From assembly GCA_023489135.1 (NCBI GenBank), contig JAMDCE010000533.1:1-13120 (forward strand): a DNA stretch of 13,120 nucleotides, in the 5' to 3' direction. Source of the stretch: Chloroflexota bacterium. GTDB lineage: Bacteria > Chloroflexota > Chloroflexia > JAMDCE01. A program made the translations under genes and the position numbers. A model generated the notes under the pieces. That model was not told where the DNA came from. It made no database searches and saw only the letters and a program-made list of their open reading frames with translations. Positions 11,903 to 13,120 of the stretch are shown one piece after another (position 1 is the stretch's first letter; each line of letters starts with the position of its first letter).

Positions 11903-12697
11903 CTACCTCTGGCACTTCTCGCACACGTACGCCGTTCGGCCGCCGAAGGTGATCTTCGTCACCTGGTCGCCGCCGCATTCGGGGCAGCTGGTCGCGCCGT
12001 GCACCCGAGGGACGTATCCGCCCGGTTTGCCTTCCAGGTCCACCCACTCCGGCCCCCCACCCTTTTCGACGGCCTCGGCAAGCACCTGCCGGATGGCCTT
12101 GAAGAGGCCCTCGATCTCGGCATCCGTGAGGGTGGAGATCTGCCGATCCGGCCGTACGCGAGCTACAAACAGAATCTCGTCGGAGTAAATGTTGCCGATG
12201 CCCGCGATCCGCTCCTGGTCCATGAGCAGGGCCTTGATCGCAGCACCGGGCCTGGAGCTCAGAATCTGCCTGAAACGGTCCAGGGTGAACTCCGGGGCCA
12301 GAGGCTCCACGCCGAAGTCGTTCCAACGCCTGTCCCGTTCTTCTGGCGCGACGAAATGGGCCTTGCCCATAAAGGTCTTGTTCATGTAGAAAGACCGGCC
12401 GTGGTCGAACTCCAGCTTCAGGAAGGCGCCGGGGGGGGACGTCGGAAGGCGAAGCCAGCCGGCGACGCTCCGCAGTCCCATGTGCAGCCAGAGACTTCCA
12501 TCATCCTCTAGCTCGATCACTACCGATTTGGCCCTTCTAGTTACCCCTCGCACGCGGCCCTGGGCCTTCCGCTTGAACTCCTCGAGCGGCAGGTTAAGCC
12601 CCTTGGGCTGGCCGGCGTCCACCTCCACAATACGCTGGCCGACGGTCCTTTTGCGCAGGTCGTCGGCCAGCACCTGCGCCTCAGGCAATTCGGGCAA
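11903..12697 (-). CDS. Fpg/Nei-family DNA glycosylase, divergent
   Basis: Fpg/Nei enzymes excise oxidised bases and nick the abasic site using an N-terminal proline. I start at TTG 12697 so that the mature protein begins PELPEAQ, the obligatory Pro-Glu catalytic N-terminus; AAGGGGGTGAT lies just upstream. The 264 residues include TRRAKSVVIEL with the Lys57 equivalent, MDQERIAGIGNIYSDEILF (the helix-two-turn-helix), and the C-terminal zinc finger CPECGG...CEKCQR with arginine in GGRTAYVC. Two regions are unusual: HLGMSG of canonical Fpg is HMGLRS here, and DPRRFG is NKTFMG, so the Met/Arg/Phe triad that fills the space of the flipped base appears changed. Lesion preference may therefore differ. 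It follows the PolX-type gene by 5 bp with its ribosome binding site overlapping that stop codon. Confidence 0.9.
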   Translation of the reverse strand: MPELPEAQVLADDLRKRTVGQRIVEVDAGQPKGLNLPLEEFKRKAQGRVRGVTRRAKSVVIELEDDGSLWLHMGLRSVAGWLRLPTSPPGAFLKLEFDHGRSFYMNKTFMGKAHFVAPEERDRRWNDFGVEPLAPEFTLDRFRQILSSRPGAAIKALLMDQERIAGIGNIYSDEILFVARVRPDRQISTLTDAEIEGLFKAIRQVLAEAVEKGGGPEWVDLEGKPGGYVPRVHGATSCPECGGDQVTKITFGGRTAYVCEKCQR

Positions 12698-12702
12698 GAA
12701 AA

Positions 12703-13120
12703 TCACCCCCTTCCGGCGAGCCGCCTGGCCCTGTTCTCGGATATCCTTTCGAGCAACACCTCGGTCGAAAGGGTGTTGAGCACGTCTGCCTTGCCCAGCC
12801 ACGCACGACGGGCGGCGTCGACGCCGAAGCGCATGAAGCCCAGCTGCCAGGTGGCGTGGGCGTCGGTGTTGATGGCGATGCTGATCCCGTGCTCCCTGGC
12901 GCGCCGCGCGGCGAGGTCGGTCAGGTCTAAACGGTCGGGCGCGGCGTTTATCTCCATGGCCACCCCCTCCGCGGCGGCCACGCGAAAGACCTCTTCCAGG
13001 TCGACCTCGTAGGGCTCCCGGCGGCTGATGATGCGCCCGGTGGGGTGATTGAAGATCTGGACGTAAGGGTTGCGCAGGGCCGCTATGATTCGCTCGGTCA
13101 TCTTCTCCCGTGGCTGGCCA
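12703..13120 (-). CDS. polX: C-terminal part of a DNA polymerase X-type PHP domain protein (partial)
   Basis: About 138 residues are visible; the N-terminal polymerase domain lies beyond the right edge. The frame runs to the window end, reading GQPREKMTERI before the first internal ATG at 13101, which is typical PolX PHP-domain sequence, so that ATG is not the start. Metal-binding PHP motifs are present: NHPTGR with the conserved histidine, MEINAAPDRLDL, and INTDAHAT with Asp and His. The tail MRFGVDAARRAWLGKADVLNTL is characteristic of bacterial PolX. These polymerases work in base-excision repair with an intrinsic 3'-5' exonuclease or phosphatase from the PHP domain. The directly coupled glycosylase gene downstream fits a base-excision repair operon. 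A stand-alone PHP hydrolase is the alternative. Confidence 0.85.
   Translation of the reverse strand, partial: GQPREKMTERIIAALRNPYVQIFNHPTGRIISRREPYEVDLEEVFRVAAAEGVAMEINAAPDRLDLTDLAARRAREHGISIAINTDAHATWQLGFMRFGVDAARRAWLGKADVLNTLSTEVLLERISENRARRLAGRG

Overview
The window is a GC-rich, gene-dense bacterial fragment with AGGAGG-type ribosome binding sites and several GTG and TTG starts. I cannot assign a species. A pentaheme cytochrome followed by a Tat-exported protein (alternative complex III or Qrc type), a fused COG3580/COG3581 dehydratase-activase-like protein, and imperfect-palindrome repeats of the CACCGCAGAGACGCAGAGG type together suggest Chloroflexota or a similar environmental lineage. 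That placement is inference.

Layout, left to right. (i) 1-597, minus: a membrane-anchored pentaheme cytochrome c and the first 24 codons of a Tat-signal protein, the start of a respiratory quinol-oxidoreductase cluster that runs off the left edge. (ii) 752-1407, minus: a YefM/YoeB toxin-antitoxin pair with a good promoter and two TGTACA operator cores. (iii) 1412-7328, minus: a five-gene acyl-CoA catabolic cluster, in transcription order enoyl-CoA hydratase, thiolase, 3-hydroxyacyl-CoA dehydrogenase, CaiB/AMACR-like protein and AMP-dependent acyl-CoA ligase. The ligase would activate an acid, the CaiB-like protein would move CoA or epimerise a 2-methylacyl-CoA, and the other three perform hydration, oxidation and thiolysis. 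The acyl-CoA dehydrogenase is not in the window. (iv) 7551-9321, plus: promoter, Nudix hydrolase and MFS transporter, the last two overlapping by 4 bp. (v) 9352-11749, plus: promoter, a structured leader, and a 729-residue protein joining COG3580-like and COG3581-like halves. (vi) 11903-13120, minus: the C-terminal end of a PolX-type PHP domain and a translationally coupled Fpg/Nei-type DNA glycosylase, both DNA-repair functions.

The most unusual signal is not a gene. Two genes carry short inverted copies of nearby genes in place of conserved coding sequence, with no frameshift. In the thiolase, 57 bp (5849-5905) is an exact reverse complement of codons 12-30 of the neighbouring dehydrogenase. 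In yoeB, 21 bp (800-820) is an exact reverse complement of codons 399-405 of the acyl-CoA ligase, and it falls where the HRLVY motif with the catalytic arginine should be. Each replacement appears equal in length to what it replaced. Either a template-switch-like process has edited these genes or the sequence is chimeric. Raw reads would decide.
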